A stretch of DNA of 64,000 nucleotides from Stomoxys calcitrans (taxonomy: Eukaryota; Arthropoda; Insecta; Diptera; Muscidae), in assembly GCF_963082655.1 (NCBI RefSeq), contig NC_081553.1:150116990-150180989 (forward strand), in the 5' to 3' direction. The notes beneath the pieces were generated by a model. The model ran no database searches, had not been told where the DNA came from, and saw only the letters and a program-made list of their open reading frames with translations. A program made the translations under genes and the position numbers. This document shows positions 32,978 through 43,404 of the stretch, in pieces. Numbering within the stretch: the stretch's first letter is position 1; every line of letters starts with the position of its first letter.

Positions 32978-34354
32978 TTAGACTGCAACTTTGCTTCCTT
33001 TCTTTGTCGATCCCGAAAGGTGGCTCCCTTTTCCATTGAAACCGACTGAAACTTCAGCATTCCTATACAGCTTCCTAATTAGTGCTGCACTTTGAACTTT
33101 GCGAAACTGTGTCAAAAACACGCTCGAAGTCGATGAATAAAAGGTAAAGGTGTGTATTAACTTCTGCAGACTGTTCAGTGATTTTGCGCAGGGAGTTAAT
33201 GGTCGGCACAAGAACGTCCTGGCAGAAAACCTGCCTGTTCCTTCCTCAAAATGCTATCAAGTGCAGGCGAAATACGCCTCAAAAGAAGACTTACCTTGAC
33301 CATCGAGGCGGAGGCGCAATATTCAGCCCAGGCCGCAATTTTATTTACACTTGATTTTGCCCGTAGCAGAGCGTTGCGTATACGTTTCCGGTGTTTTATT
33401 TCCTCTATAGTTTCGTTGCTTTTCCTTGGTTTTTGAGATCGTCGAGCAATGTGTACGATAGAGATGGCGTCTCTATACATGGTGTTGTTATGTCTATACA
33501 TGGTGTTGTTATGTGTTATTTTGCAGCTTCTCCGTTAATGTTCCTTTGTAATCGCGCGCTGCTTCGGGGCATTTTAGGTTTAATAGCGTAGACGTTAAGT
33601 GGCCCCTAAGAGCATATGGTCTCTATCGATGTCGGTTCCTCGTCTAGTTTTCAAATCCATCAGCGCACCCAAAAGAGTTAGTTAAAGAGAGTGCTGATAA
33701 GTACGTGGTCGATTTGATTACGGGTGTTTCCATCTGGTGATTTGCAAGTATATTTGTGTATATTTTTATGGGGGAATTTTAAGCCCCCAATAAAGAGCCG
33801 ATTTCTTTCGCAGAAATAAACCAATCTGTCGCCATTGTCCTTCCTTGTATCGCCATGATTGATTGTAGATTATTGTTGTTATTACCCACCTTGGCGTTAA
33901 AATATCTCATAACAAGTTTAATGTCTCCTTTTAGTAGAGAGCGTGTTACTGAGCCGAGTTGGGAACAGAATTGATCATTTGTTTCTTCGTCATCGGGTTC
34001 GGTTGGGCGTAGCATTGTAAAAATGGATATTTTGTTGAATTTTTAATTCAATTTTGTCTTCATGATGCGTTCGGATATAACATTGTATGATAGAAGAGTT
34101 CGCTTTGCTTTCGGCTACGTTAAATAACCGACTCCGTTTATTCGGTAGATTTAATTGCCTGAAAAAATTAAGTGGTAGTCACCTAGAAGATCCTTAATTC
34201 CGGATTTCGGCCATCGTACTTTACTTAAACCAAGGATGCCTAGGTTGTAGTTTGACATATCGTTCTGTACGTGATAAAGTCTCGATGCCTCTGAGAGAGT
34301 TCTGACGTTCAATGTTTCAATCTTAAACCGTGTTCTGAATCCATAGGTCATCAT
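32978..34354 (-). pseudogene. RTE-like endonuclease/RT remnants
   Basis: The first piece has IETLNVRTLSEASRL and NLGILGLSKVRWPKSG, the opening of an AP-endonuclease. Then come VTRSLLKGDIKLVMRYFNAK (the family's D-F-N-A-K with G-D altered) and an RT segment ending ILRKEQAGFLPGRSCADH, a hallmark of RTE-type RT. Several frame breaks and deletions remove the catalytic YADD region. Confidence 0.65.
33472..33513. repeat. 21-bp tandem duplication
   Basis: TCTATACATGGTGTTGTTATG occurs twice in a row inside the RTE-like remnant, adding seven codons to the local frame. Confidence 0.85.
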
Positions 34355-34771
34355 CGAGGGGTTGTCAGTTCCATTATTTCTGGTTGATGTTTCTGTAATC
34401 TTGATTTTTTTAGATGGATGGCGGATTAGGCCATCGCAACGGTAATTAGTACTGGGGCTGCCAGCGACCCTCTAGGCCGGACTTTCTTGATGAAGAATCT
34501 TCTTAAGATATGCGAGCGCCACCGTTGGTCCTTTCCTTTGGCTCATCCGCTACCGATCCTATTGCACGAACCCATCGTGATCGTATTCGTGCAATCGGGA
34601 CACCCCCTGTTTGTGCTAACTTATAGGTTCGCCCCGCATATTTTATTCCTGCGGTACTAATCCACCACATGCGGAGGCTTGTAGATAAATAATGGTATAT
34701 TCAACCAAAGACACGTACGGTATTAGAGAATTCTCCTAAATTAATGAAAACAAAAAGAAAATAGTGTCACG

Positions 34772-35188
34772 GTGTATGTAATTGAGCATGCTGGCATGAT
34801 TAGTGACCCTTATGCGGCTAATGCTGGAAAACTAGGGGCTGCTACCGTTCCACCGGTACGTAGGGCGCTGATGGTGTTGACATCCGCGGAAGTTGTGAAA
34901 ACGGTGGTTGGAGGTGGGCCCCATGTTCGGTGTCAGAGTTCACTGTATGCGTCCGATGCGGGATTGTGTGCCAGCGATTCACAGTTGGATTGCGGATTAG
35001 TTGTGCTAGGAGGGGGCTTACATTACGTGGTTACGCTTTATGGCGCATATGCAGGACGTGGTGGTGTTATTGTTTGCGCGTGTCATCAAGGGGAAGATGT
35101 GAAGGTGTGGAACGGATGGACATTGGAACACACAACACAGTTTCCTGCAGGAATTGTAAATTCCATGGGGTTCAGATGGACCATATAA
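34772..35188 (+). CDS. Unrecognised 138-residue ORF, doubtful gene
   Basis: An open frame in a relatively GC-rich patch (34770-35220), with many Gly, Ala, Val and Cys residues and no recognised motif. A second, overlapping frame of 94 residues is also open. It lies between the RTE remnant and a LINE-C fragment. It may be remnant element DNA, since the composition alone could keep it open. Confidence 0.2.
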   Translation: MYVIEHAGMISDPYAANAGKLGAATVPPVRRALMVLTSAEVVKTVVGGGPHVRCQSSLYASDAGLCASDSQLDCGLVVLGGGLHYVVTLYGAYAGRGGVIVCACHQGEDVKVWNGWTLEHTTQFPAGIVNSMGFRWTI

Positions 35189-35229
35189 TGACCCCCAGTG
35201 CATGTCCGGTATAATCAAGCAATCTCTGC

Positions 35230-35711
35230 TCGGTCGCGGTTCTTTAAGAACGTATGGTAGCCTTGTAGGATGGCCAGCAGTTTACCCTTGCGACGACTAT
35301 CCTATCTAGTGATTTATCGCCATTGCTCTAAATTATTCTAAAGACAATGATATTGCAGTCTCTCTGCTGCGTTGCTCCCAATTTTCATAATACGTTTCCT
35401 TAAATCGAAATGTTAAGAAATTCATCTGCTGGGTTCTGTTGAATATCCAGATCCACGAACTCTACGACTAAGGTAGGCAGTGTCCAGAGGCGCTTTGTCT
35501 CCTCGATCGCTACAACCAGTATGTCCTTCTGACTTTTAAAATATACCATCTCGTTGATCTTGCCGCGGAGACCTTTGCAATTCAATTGCAAGAATGATAC
35601 ATTTCCCGGCACTGGCCCGGCAATATTAGGGCCTTGGTGTTGCTGCGTATATTAGCGTACGGGAAAAGTCGTTGGCACCAAGTTTGACAACGACGACGCT
35701 AGTGAAACACT
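35230..35711 (-). mobile_element. LINE-C fragment C1b (endonuclease start), interrupted by LINE-A
   Basis: The minus ORF 35612-35400 reads PGNVSFLQLNCKGLRGKINE and ILVVAIEETKRLW, matching the first strands of a LINE endonuclease. Its upstream part continues at 40383-40445 beyond the LINE-A insertion. The two sides share the duplicated target GCTGTCTA. Confidence 0.65.
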
Positions 35712-35949
35712 GCTGTCTAGGTTTGGCTAGGTTAGGTTGAAGAGTGGTTGGGGATATTCGTCCGCCTCATGCCACTACAGACATACACCTTAGCCAGTAA
35801 TCGGCTTGCTGTGCGGTCTAAAAACTAAAAAAGTAACTTCGAGAAAAAAAATTTTAAGTAAGAATTTCGTGCTTTAGTTGTTGTGCATACCTGTTCCCTA
35901 AGTTGGTTCATGTCTGGTATTGTGTCCCCACCTTAATACCGGTATCTTT

Positions 35950-38900
35950 TAACCGCGAAAGCAGGTCAGTGACAAAGGAAATGCTCCTATCATCTTCCCC
36001 ACATGCTGTTTAGGTTCAACCGATTGGCTTGTTCCTTTCTCTACCCGCCTCCTTTGAGCTTGTTCACGTAGCTGGGCGTAGAGGGAGGAGCTCTTATAGT
36101 TTTCCTACAACCTGCTATGTTTGTTTGTCAGCTTGGATCGTGGGGGGTTCTTCCCATTCGCGGAAATTTCTCTACAACCTCTCAATTGGCTTGTTCGCTC
36201 AACCAGACTGTAGGAAGATTTATTAAGAGCGCTTTCTCCTTCTACAACTCTCTTAGGAGCGTGTTCGCCTAGTTCGGATGTAGAGACACTTGCAATATCA
36301 AAACGACGGCTACAGGCAACTTCAGTGCTTTTTTCCAAAACACTCACGATATAAGTCCCACACCGCATATAAGTCCCTTTCACGTAACTATCGCCTGTGT
36401 TGAAATATCAAACACTAATAAATATAATCCTTTGTTTAAAGAAAAAACCTAATCACCGGTGTTTTATTTGTTTTTAAATCTCTTTTACAAACACCCACCC
36501 GTCTCATCACGACACGCTCTCACCCGCACCCTAATACATGCTATCACTTGCCACACCGATTTTGCATGAGTGAGCTCGTAGTCCTATGTGTCCCGTTGTG
36601 ATACCAAAAGCTACATAGACCGCTTCTTACTTCCTTTCAGTATTAGTCTCGTTCTTTCACGATCGGGATCGCCCCATAGGATTTTCGCCGTTTTTACGAC
36701 CGTTTCGCGGTTTCACAGTGTTACATGTTGTTCATCTCCCACGCCCTTAACTCGGACTGCGTCGACACGAAAGGCTTCAGGTTAACCAAGTTTATTGACG
36801 GAGTCCCCTGGCCTTCACTGTCAAAACGTCTAACCTTTCATTCCATCTTGCTGCGTTATGGCCCGGGATTGTGCAATCTTCAGAGAAGGCGTTAATCTTA
36901 TTCCTGCACTGCAAAACTCTACATGACCTTAACGTCCTGGTTGTTATTACCCTTATGGTCATTTTACTGTCCGTAAGGATGTTCACACTCGACTTCTTCG
37001 GTTAGCACCACACCACCTCACGCATTCCGTGATCGCTCGGATATCCGCCTGCAGTGCCGTATTATTCAGTCCCCAGGGTTCTCAATTCAGACCCACAGAC
37101 CCACTTTGTCCTCTAGCTTTGATCCATCTGTTTAGCATGATCTTCCAGATGGCAATATACAGTCAGTCCAAAACTGTGCCACTGGCAGCAATGCCTCGCA
37201 CTCGATCTCATTTGTCGTCTCAGGTCTTCGATCGGAAGCCTCTTCCAATCCTTCCAGGGTTTCTATCGTCGCCTCGATTATACCGCGATGGTATGACCTG
37301 CTCCTATCCTTAAGTCTCTTGGCCTCAGTGGCTGCCTCACACTTAATCTGTATGTCAATGGGCGTGGTCCTCAACGCCCCGTCTCCGCCGAAATAAGACT
37401 CGCTCCGAATTCGGGCCCCATTTCGAGCCTACGGCCCGTCCGCGTAGGGCTCAACACCTGTGAGCCTTCTCAGTACGCTCAGTTAATGCCCAAGATCAAT
37501 ACTAAGTATTTGACCTTGTCAGATATCGAAATCGTGCTATGTATTGAAAAAACGTGGTGCGTTAAGTTGCCCCACCTTCGTCTTCCTCGTAAACAAACAG
37601 ATTTTAATCTTCTCCGGGTAAAAATTGAGACCCCTAGGTCTTGCCCAGTCGTGTGCCATCTGCAAGGCCGTTAGAGCCCTTCTGCATAGCTGTCTCAGAT
37701 CTTTACCCTTTAGAAGTATTATAACATCGTTTGCGTAGCAGACGGAATCAAATACCTCCTCAGTAGTGGCTTCCTGTGGAGTGTCCTGTGCCACTTTCTT
37801 AATTATATTTATGTCATGGCACCCGCAGCAAACCTTAAACATGGTTTCTCCAGTCTCTAAAGACCCGGTCCACCCGGTACTGGTCTAAGGATTGTATCAA
37901 TGTGTCGGTCCGCATATTGTTAAAAGCCACCTCGATGTCAATGCATACCGCCATGAGTACGTCTTGGCATCGGGGATTCTTCTATTTTAAGCTTAACCTC
38001 GAGTAGCGCAATCTCCACCGACCTTCCCTTGACATAGGTATGCTGTTTGTATTTAACCAGTTCGGTGGATGCCTTACTCTTTATCATGGTATCTACAATG
38101 CATTCCGTAGTTTTGAGTAGAAAGGACGTAAGGCTTATAGGCTCGCAGGCCTTTGGTGCCGCTGAACTTGCCTTGCCGGGCATGTGTATAATTACCAACC
38201 TTGCCTCTTGCAAGGCTTTCGGAGTATATGCAAGTCCTGGGCACGCTGTTATAATACAGGCCAGATGGGACGCCAGAAAGTCCGCCTCCTTCTGTAGTAA
38301 CGCCGGAGATATTTCATCAGATCCGGAGACTTAAATGGTTTGAAGCTCCTCAACGATTAATTTACCTAAATTCTATAATGATAAGCCTTCGATCAATTCT
38401 ATTAATCCCAGATTCCGGTGCCTCCGAGAGTCCCGTAGTATCCTGTGGAAAATTTGTTTTTAACAAAAGCCTCAACATGTCCTCCGTTGTCTCTGCCCTC
38501 ACTCCCATGTCGTCTCCTAAAGATTCAGTTTGGTCATGGGTTTTTGAGAGAAACTTTTTCATTTTGGGTGCGTCAATAACGCTATCGACCTGTTTTGCTG
38601 CTCTGGTAATCTTATTGCATTCCTTGAGCCTTGTGTAGTACACATCCTAGTAATCTTCCACTCATTCCCAATATTGCGAATCTCCCCGGTCTTCCAGGGG
38701 TTTTCTTGGGCTGATTTCCTTTCCCAAAGGGGACAACTATCTTCGAAGAACCCCACCAGTGCAGTCGTAATCCTGTTGAAGTTTTCGTCAATCTTCTATG
38801 CTTGGACAATCTAAATTATCTTTCGCAATCTTTTTCTGAGTAACCTACCGAATTTTGTCCAGTTGGTTTTCAACTTATTCCGGAAGCTTATCGGATTCGG

Positions 38901-39130
38901 CACTGGCCGTGCTATTCTAAACCTAATGTAGCGATGATCAGAGAAAAGTGTTGACAACTTTGGGGAACATACATAATTTTAATTTTTATGACAAATAGCG
39001 CAGGTCCACGGACGTGTTTCAGTGTAAGCATAGAATAATTGGTAGTTGATATGGTTCAGCCCATAAACTTAAGTCCATGTCTCCTGAATTCAGGCAATAT
39101 GAATTTTGCCTTGCTGATTTTCTCCATCAG
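35950..39130 (-). pseudogene. LINE-A ORF2, copy 4
   Basis: Minus-strand order is endonuclease start near 39130-39000, then a jump to the pre-RT region near 38950-38360. RT follows at 38213-37938 (EPISLTSFLLKTTECIVDTM) and 37842-37537 (CYANDVIILLK, a changed catalytic box). RNase H and the C-terminal motif lie at about 37374-35950. A foreign insert of about 530 bp sits at 36007-36537. Many frameshifts are present, so this is a dead copy. Confidence 0.75.
36007..36537. mobile_element. Unidentified 0.53-kb insertion in LINE-A copy 4
   Basis: Other LINE-A copies run straight from the CATGC-type sequence to ATGCTATCACTTGCC, whereas this one has about 530 extra bases. The insert starts TGTTTAGGTTCAACC, ends CACCCTAATAC, and contains AATAAA-like sites, so a solo LTR is possible. 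ATGC on both sides may be a target duplication, but this is not certain. Confidence 0.55.
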
Positions 39131-39337
39131 AGCGTGAGTAGCTGTCTCGCCCCGTTTAAGACTTCAATCATGCGTTCCGTTACAATTTCGCAGCCCACTT
39201 GATAAATACCGTCGCTTTTTTGAAGTGTGGGATGTCCATCTTTGTCACAAGGCCGAACTTGCGTCACAAGGAATGTGGATACTTCCAGCGAGCTCTTTGA
39301 CGGTACCAATACATTCTGCTGACGCAAAGCGCAGCGT

Positions 39338-40265
39338 TCAGATGTCCCCTGTATACTCGCAGCTCGTCGTCCATATGGGTGGACCCCCTTTAGAGTTTAA
39401 CATATATTCGATAACCCGTTCGTTTACCAAATGCCTCACATTATATCGACGATCCAGTGGAATCCTACCGGATGCACAGCCGATATCAATGACTGCATAA
39501 GTTAGCTCATCTGTCTTGGGCTTCCTTGCCACTCCTACGTAAGAGGGCGGCTCTTTACCTTTCTCAGCAACCATCTTCCCCTTCCGTGTTGGCTGTGGCA
39601 TCCTTTTGAAAGTTAGAGTCCTCCATGAAGACTCACGGGCCGTGCGCGCTTCCTTCGTTCCTGTTCCGACTTTGTCTACCTCCGCAAGACTCTGTCTGGA
39701 GTCCCCATTGCGGGAGGGCTGGATTGGTTTTCCCAAAGTATTTGAAAGCGAGGAGCTCTTTTTCTTCTTAAGTATTTTAGCAGTGTTATGATCTTCGGGA
39801 AATCTGATTATTTTTCCATCTTCCGTAGAAGTGCTTGGGATGTCAGTTCTATCCTTTCCAGCATCCTGCACTGCCGCCCGATTGTGCTGCCGGTGCATAA
39901 TCTTCTGTCTCCTTCGTCGTGCCACGGATCGCTTTCTTGGTCTGCTTGTGAGCTCAACAAAGCCATCGCTTACATCTGCCCTCATCCGGCTGCCCTCATC
40001 TTTCGATTCGGCTGCGATCACTGTTTCATTGACAGTATCGCTGTCTGAATCCGAGACGAAAAAACTACCTTTACTTAAGGCTGAGGACGAACTGTGCATC
40101 CCTCTGGTTTATCCGTCTCTTCTTCATTTGTTTGTCTGACAACTGGTTGTGCGCATGAAGCATTACTATCGACGACAGGTGCCAAAGCATCCACACCTAT
40201 AGGAGGGAGGACACCATGCTACGGTCTAATGCCACCACCGCAGCTGTTGGGTATTTGTAGTCCAT
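39338..40265 (-). pseudogene. LINE-A ORF1, copy 4
   Basis: The frame 40099-39338 (253 residues) gives the best view of the ORF1 N-terminal half. It has an acidic Ser-rich start (SDSDSDTVNETVIAAES), basic RPRKRSVARRRRQK, KILKKKKSSSLSNTLGKP, and the conserved ELTYAVIDIGCASGRIPLD block. The true ATG at about 40265 (MDYKYPTAA...) lies in another frame, so a frameshift separates them. The basic stretches suit RNA binding. Confidence 0.75.
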
Positions 40266-40382
40266 TTTGAGTCTACTCCTGAAAGGCTTAAAAGTGTTTC
40301 GTAATAGGTTCCTATTCCGAGATACGGATTTTTCTACTAGGAGCGAAATGAAATCACGTCCGCTCCTCTCATCGGCTGTCTA

Positions 40383-40445
40383 TGTTCGCTCAACACTTTG
40401 CAACATATTCAGTGCGACTATACTCCCGTGGTGAGTGTGATGTAG
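40383..40445 (-). mobile_element. LINE-C C1b, upstream side of the LINE-A insertion
   Basis: The short segment TTCGCTCAACACTTTGCAAC... matches 40672-40730 and continues, after removal of LINE-A copy 4, into 35711 and below. Confidence 0.65.
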
Positions 40446-40960
40446 CAGCTTTGTCTCCTGGATCCCTGCAACCAATATGTTCTTCCGACTCATAAAATAT
40501 ACTTTCTCGTCGATTTATCCTCGCAGACCGTTGCAATTGCAAGAATGATACAATTCCCTGCACTGGCCCGGCAATTTAGGGACTGGGGTGTTACTTTTGC
40601 ATATATTATCGCTCGGGAGAAGTCAGAGAAGTCCCAACGAAGGGGACGACGCTTGTCACACACTGCTGTCTATGTTCGCACAACGCCTTGCAACATATTC
40701 AGTTCGACTATACTTCCGTAGTGACGTAAGGCAAGAACGGAAATGCATCCACTCCATGCACCAGTTACACCTCACCGACATCGACCGATGACGAAGGTGA
40801 TTTTGGCAAACCGAACAGAACCAGGGTCCGGGGTTCTCTTCTCTCTTTTTATGGGCGGTTATTCGACTTTGGGCGATGGCAGGTTTTCGGGTTAAAAATC
40901 GACCTGCGTGCACTTTACGTATACCTGTAGTCGCTCCCCAAGTCAAGGCCTACTCAACAT
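40446..40960 (-). mobile_element. LINE-C fragment C1a: zinc finger and endonuclease start
   Basis: The minus ORF 40946-40656 contains a PHD/RING-like Cys/His cluster: WFCSVCQNHLRHRSMSVRCN, then CMEWMHFRSC and YVARRCANIDSS. Degraded endonuclease sequence follows (40640-40450). A PHD-like finger before the endonuclease is known in some I/R1-type LINE ORF2 or ORF1 proteins. Confidence 0.6.
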
Positions 40961-40965
40961 AATTC

Positions 40966-42592
40966 TACAGGCCTATAATCCTTACGCCCTTTCTACTCGT
41001 AACGACTACTCGAACGTATTGTGGATAGTATGATAAATAGTATGACATCCAGCGAACTGGTCAAATACAAACAGCATGCCTATGTCAAGGGAAGGTCGAT
41101 GGAGACTGCCCTGCCCTGACAATGTGCGGACCGACACATTGATCCAATCCTAAGAGCAGTACCGGATGGACCCGGTCCTTAGAGTCTGGATAAACCGATA
41201 TGCTAAGGAACAGGTGGATAAATTGTGTGTTCCATGAAATAACTATAAGGAAGAAAGTGGCAAAAGACACTCCACAGGGGGGCATTTTATCGCCACACCT
41301 ATGGGTGACCACCATAAGTGACATATTACTGATGCTGACTGAGGAGGGATTTGAAGCCGCCTGCTATGCAGACGATGTTATAATACTTCTTAGAGATAAG
41401 GATCCGAACCAGCTATGCTAAAGGGCCGAAATGGTCTTGCATATGGCATATGACTGGGCTAGAGAAGACTGAAATATGCCTGCTCACGACGAAGACGAAG
41501 GTGGGCCAATTTAACGCATCACCTTTACGCAAAAAGACGATTTCGATATCTAACAAAGTCAAATACTTAGGTGTGATCTTGGACAGGAAACAAAATCGGA
41601 AGTTTCACATTCAGGACCGTACTGAGAAGGCTCACAGATTTTGGGCACTATATAGACGATGTTCCAGTATTGCCATCTGGAAGATCATGTTACACAAACG
41701 TATCAAACCTAGAGGACAGAGGGGGCCTGGGAGTCTATATTGAGAATCCAGGGATTTATTTTAGACTGCCTGACCATAATACGGCCCTGCAGGCAGAGAT
41801 CCGGGCGATTACCGAATGCGTGAGGTGGTGCGAAGCTAATGCGAGGACGTCGAGTGTGAAACCCTTTACGGGCAGTTAACTCGCCATCAGGGCAATTGCA
41901 ACCAGAACGGTAAGGTCACTAACAGTCTTGCAGTGTTAGAAGGAGATTAACGCCTTCTCTGAGGATGCCGAAATTCGCATCAATTGGATGGCGGGCCATA
42001 ACTGAGTAAGGGGGAATGAAAGGCAGAAGATTTGTCGGTGGAGGCCAGAGGACTGCCGTCAATAAACTTGGTTAAGCCAAAGCCTTTCGGGTCGACGCAG
42101 TCCGAGCTAAGGCCGTGGGGGAAGAATGTACATGCAACTCTGTAGAACAGCGAAACGGTCTGTAGGACGGCGAAAATCCTATAGGAGGATCCTGATCGTG
42201 AGAAGACGAGGAAGTATACTGACCTCCTTCTTACTGAAAGGAAGGAAAAAGGAGGTCAGTATAGCTATTGGGGCCAAATTGGTGCGGCAACTGATAGTAT
42301 GTGCGAGGAAGATGATAAGACGTTGGAGCATTTCCTTTGACATTGCCCGGCTTTCGCGTTTAACAGGTACTAGGTGAGGACACAATACCAGACATAAACC
42401 AACATAGCGGCGTGGCATGGAAAACAATTAAGGATTTTATAAGTAGCACTGAATTCCTTACTTAGATTTTCTTTTTGAGGTTATTTTTTTTTTGTATTTA
42501 GAGCGCACAACAAGCTGATTACTGGCTTAGGTGTTTGTCCATAATGGCATGGAGCGGATTAACATCCGCACCCTCTTTCAACCTAACCTATT
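40966..42592 (+). mobile_element. LINE-A copy 5, 5'-truncated
   Basis: This starts in RT (SPFLL... at about 40980) and has a deletion at about 41110. It carries CYADDVIILL (about 41360-41390), RNase H and the C-terminal Cys/His remnant, and ends with CAACCTAACCTA at 42580-42592. It contains frameshifts throughout. Confidence 0.8.
41200..42377 (+). pseudogene. LINE-A ORF2 remnant: RT, RNase H
   Basis: Open pieces are as follows. 41200-41421 is RT palm with intact YADD. 41450-41743 is the thumb (KVKYLGVILDRKQNRKFHIQ). 41670-41879 is the RNase H start, with GGLGVYIENPGIYFRLP and LQAEIRAITECVRWC. 42126-42377 is the C-terminal remnant. A deletion at about 41650-41665 brings RNase H close to the RT thumb. 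Confidence 0.75.
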
Positions 42593-42597
42593 CAACA

Positions 42598-42757
42598 TAA
42601 TAAATTACTTTTGCCTTTACTTTATGAGTAAATTTAAGATTGGAAGTATCAGAAGTTTATGAATGCCCTGTAGGAACTGTGGTAAATTCCTAGAAGACCT
42701 GCTGCTTTGTAACTGTATAAAACCAATTTAAATTAATTGAAATAAAATGTTATTGTA
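42598..42757 (+). pseudogene. Degenerate duplicate of the M13 terminal exon
   Basis: Sequence around 42639-42693 parallels the terminal exon at 47412-47511 and its flanks. It has an AG before A-TTG in the same phase, then EVYECPVGTVVNS, then TAG. Compared with the other copy it has lost 24 bases in frame. Its TAG replaces the CAG codon, so the last seven residues including the final Cys are missing. Flanking similarity extends to about 42755. If spliced it would give a shortened C-terminus; more likely it is a dead exon. Confidence 0.65.
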
Positions 42758-43346
42758 TTGGGGGTCTCCTCATTCACCGTGCTGAACGTGGAGCCTTCAA
42801 TCTGCTCTGCCAAAGCTATGCCCTTCTCGTAATTACCTAGGGGAGAATGCGATGAAATCTGATGCACATTAAAGTCCCCTAGAACGAGGCGATTATGGTC
42901 AAATAGTAGACCGGTAATGTCGGGCCTGTAAACTTCGCCATTATCTGGGATACAGTTACCAACCAGCAGTATGTGCACGAGGTATAGCTCTATTTCGGCA
43001 ATACCACACCTGACTGCTATTCCAAACATTCTATGTAGAGGTCACTAGCGTCAGGCGCAGGCGAGATGGGTCTATACTGCACGGAATGGTGTATAACGAA
43101 GACCAATCCCGACGACGACGCATGTGACATAGTGCTGTCTATGCTCGCACAACACCTTGCAACAGAAGCGTGTGGAAAAAGCACTCCGCGATGTGCCTCT
43201 CCCATGACTAAAAAGGCGAACACGTACATCGAGGCGGCAGCCCCTGGTCGATGAAGAGTTCCATCGAGCCCATCCGGTATACAGAACCGGCTACCATGGG
43301 ATTGAATGAATTTTGTATGTCGTTCTTGTGAATGTTCTTTAGTCAT
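42758..43346 (-). mobile_element. LINE-C fragment C2: zinc-finger end and endonuclease
   Basis: Minus ORF 43346-43017 ends the finger region (ASVARCCASIDSTMSH). Minus ORF 43029-42733 is endonuclease: IAEIELYLVHI, NRLVLGDFNVHQISSHSPLG (D-F-N motif) and GSTFSTVNEETPN. It preserves the uninterrupted form (CTGTCTATGCTCGCAC) of the site used by LINE-A copy 4. Confidence 0.65.
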
Positions 43347-43404
43347 ACTCTATTTATGGGCGGTAGTTCGACTAAGGGCGTAGGTTTGGTCGCGATGGCA
43401 GGTT

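Larger units (their letters stand above)
32951..34740 (-). mobile_element. RTE-like non-LTR retrotransposon fragment
   Basis: Minus-strand order is endonuclease start (34354-34151), endonuclease middle (34015-33779), then RT start (33501-33196) and a short later piece (33211-32978). This is the protein order of RTE-type LINEs, which have endonuclease and RT but no RNase H. Later RT motifs are missing. Clade assignment is from motif style only. Confidence 0.65.
35720..40374 (-). mobile_element. LINE-A copy 4, full-length ends, internally deleted
   Basis: Both ends are defined. The 3' end is a CAACCTAACCTA-type tail at about 35731-35746. The 5' untranslated region reaches about 40374. It is flanked by 8-bp GCTGTCTA duplications (35712-35719, 40375-40382). 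ORF1 starts at about 40265. Two internal deletions are inferred by comparison with copy 3: the end of ORF1 including the 120-bp repeats, and the middle of the endonuclease. The RT box reads YAND instead of YADD. Confidence 0.85.

Noticed and set aside
36100..36430. Minus-strand ORF of 92 residues in the LINE-A copy 4 insert
   Set aside because: No motif or homologous frame, and the insert looks non-coding.
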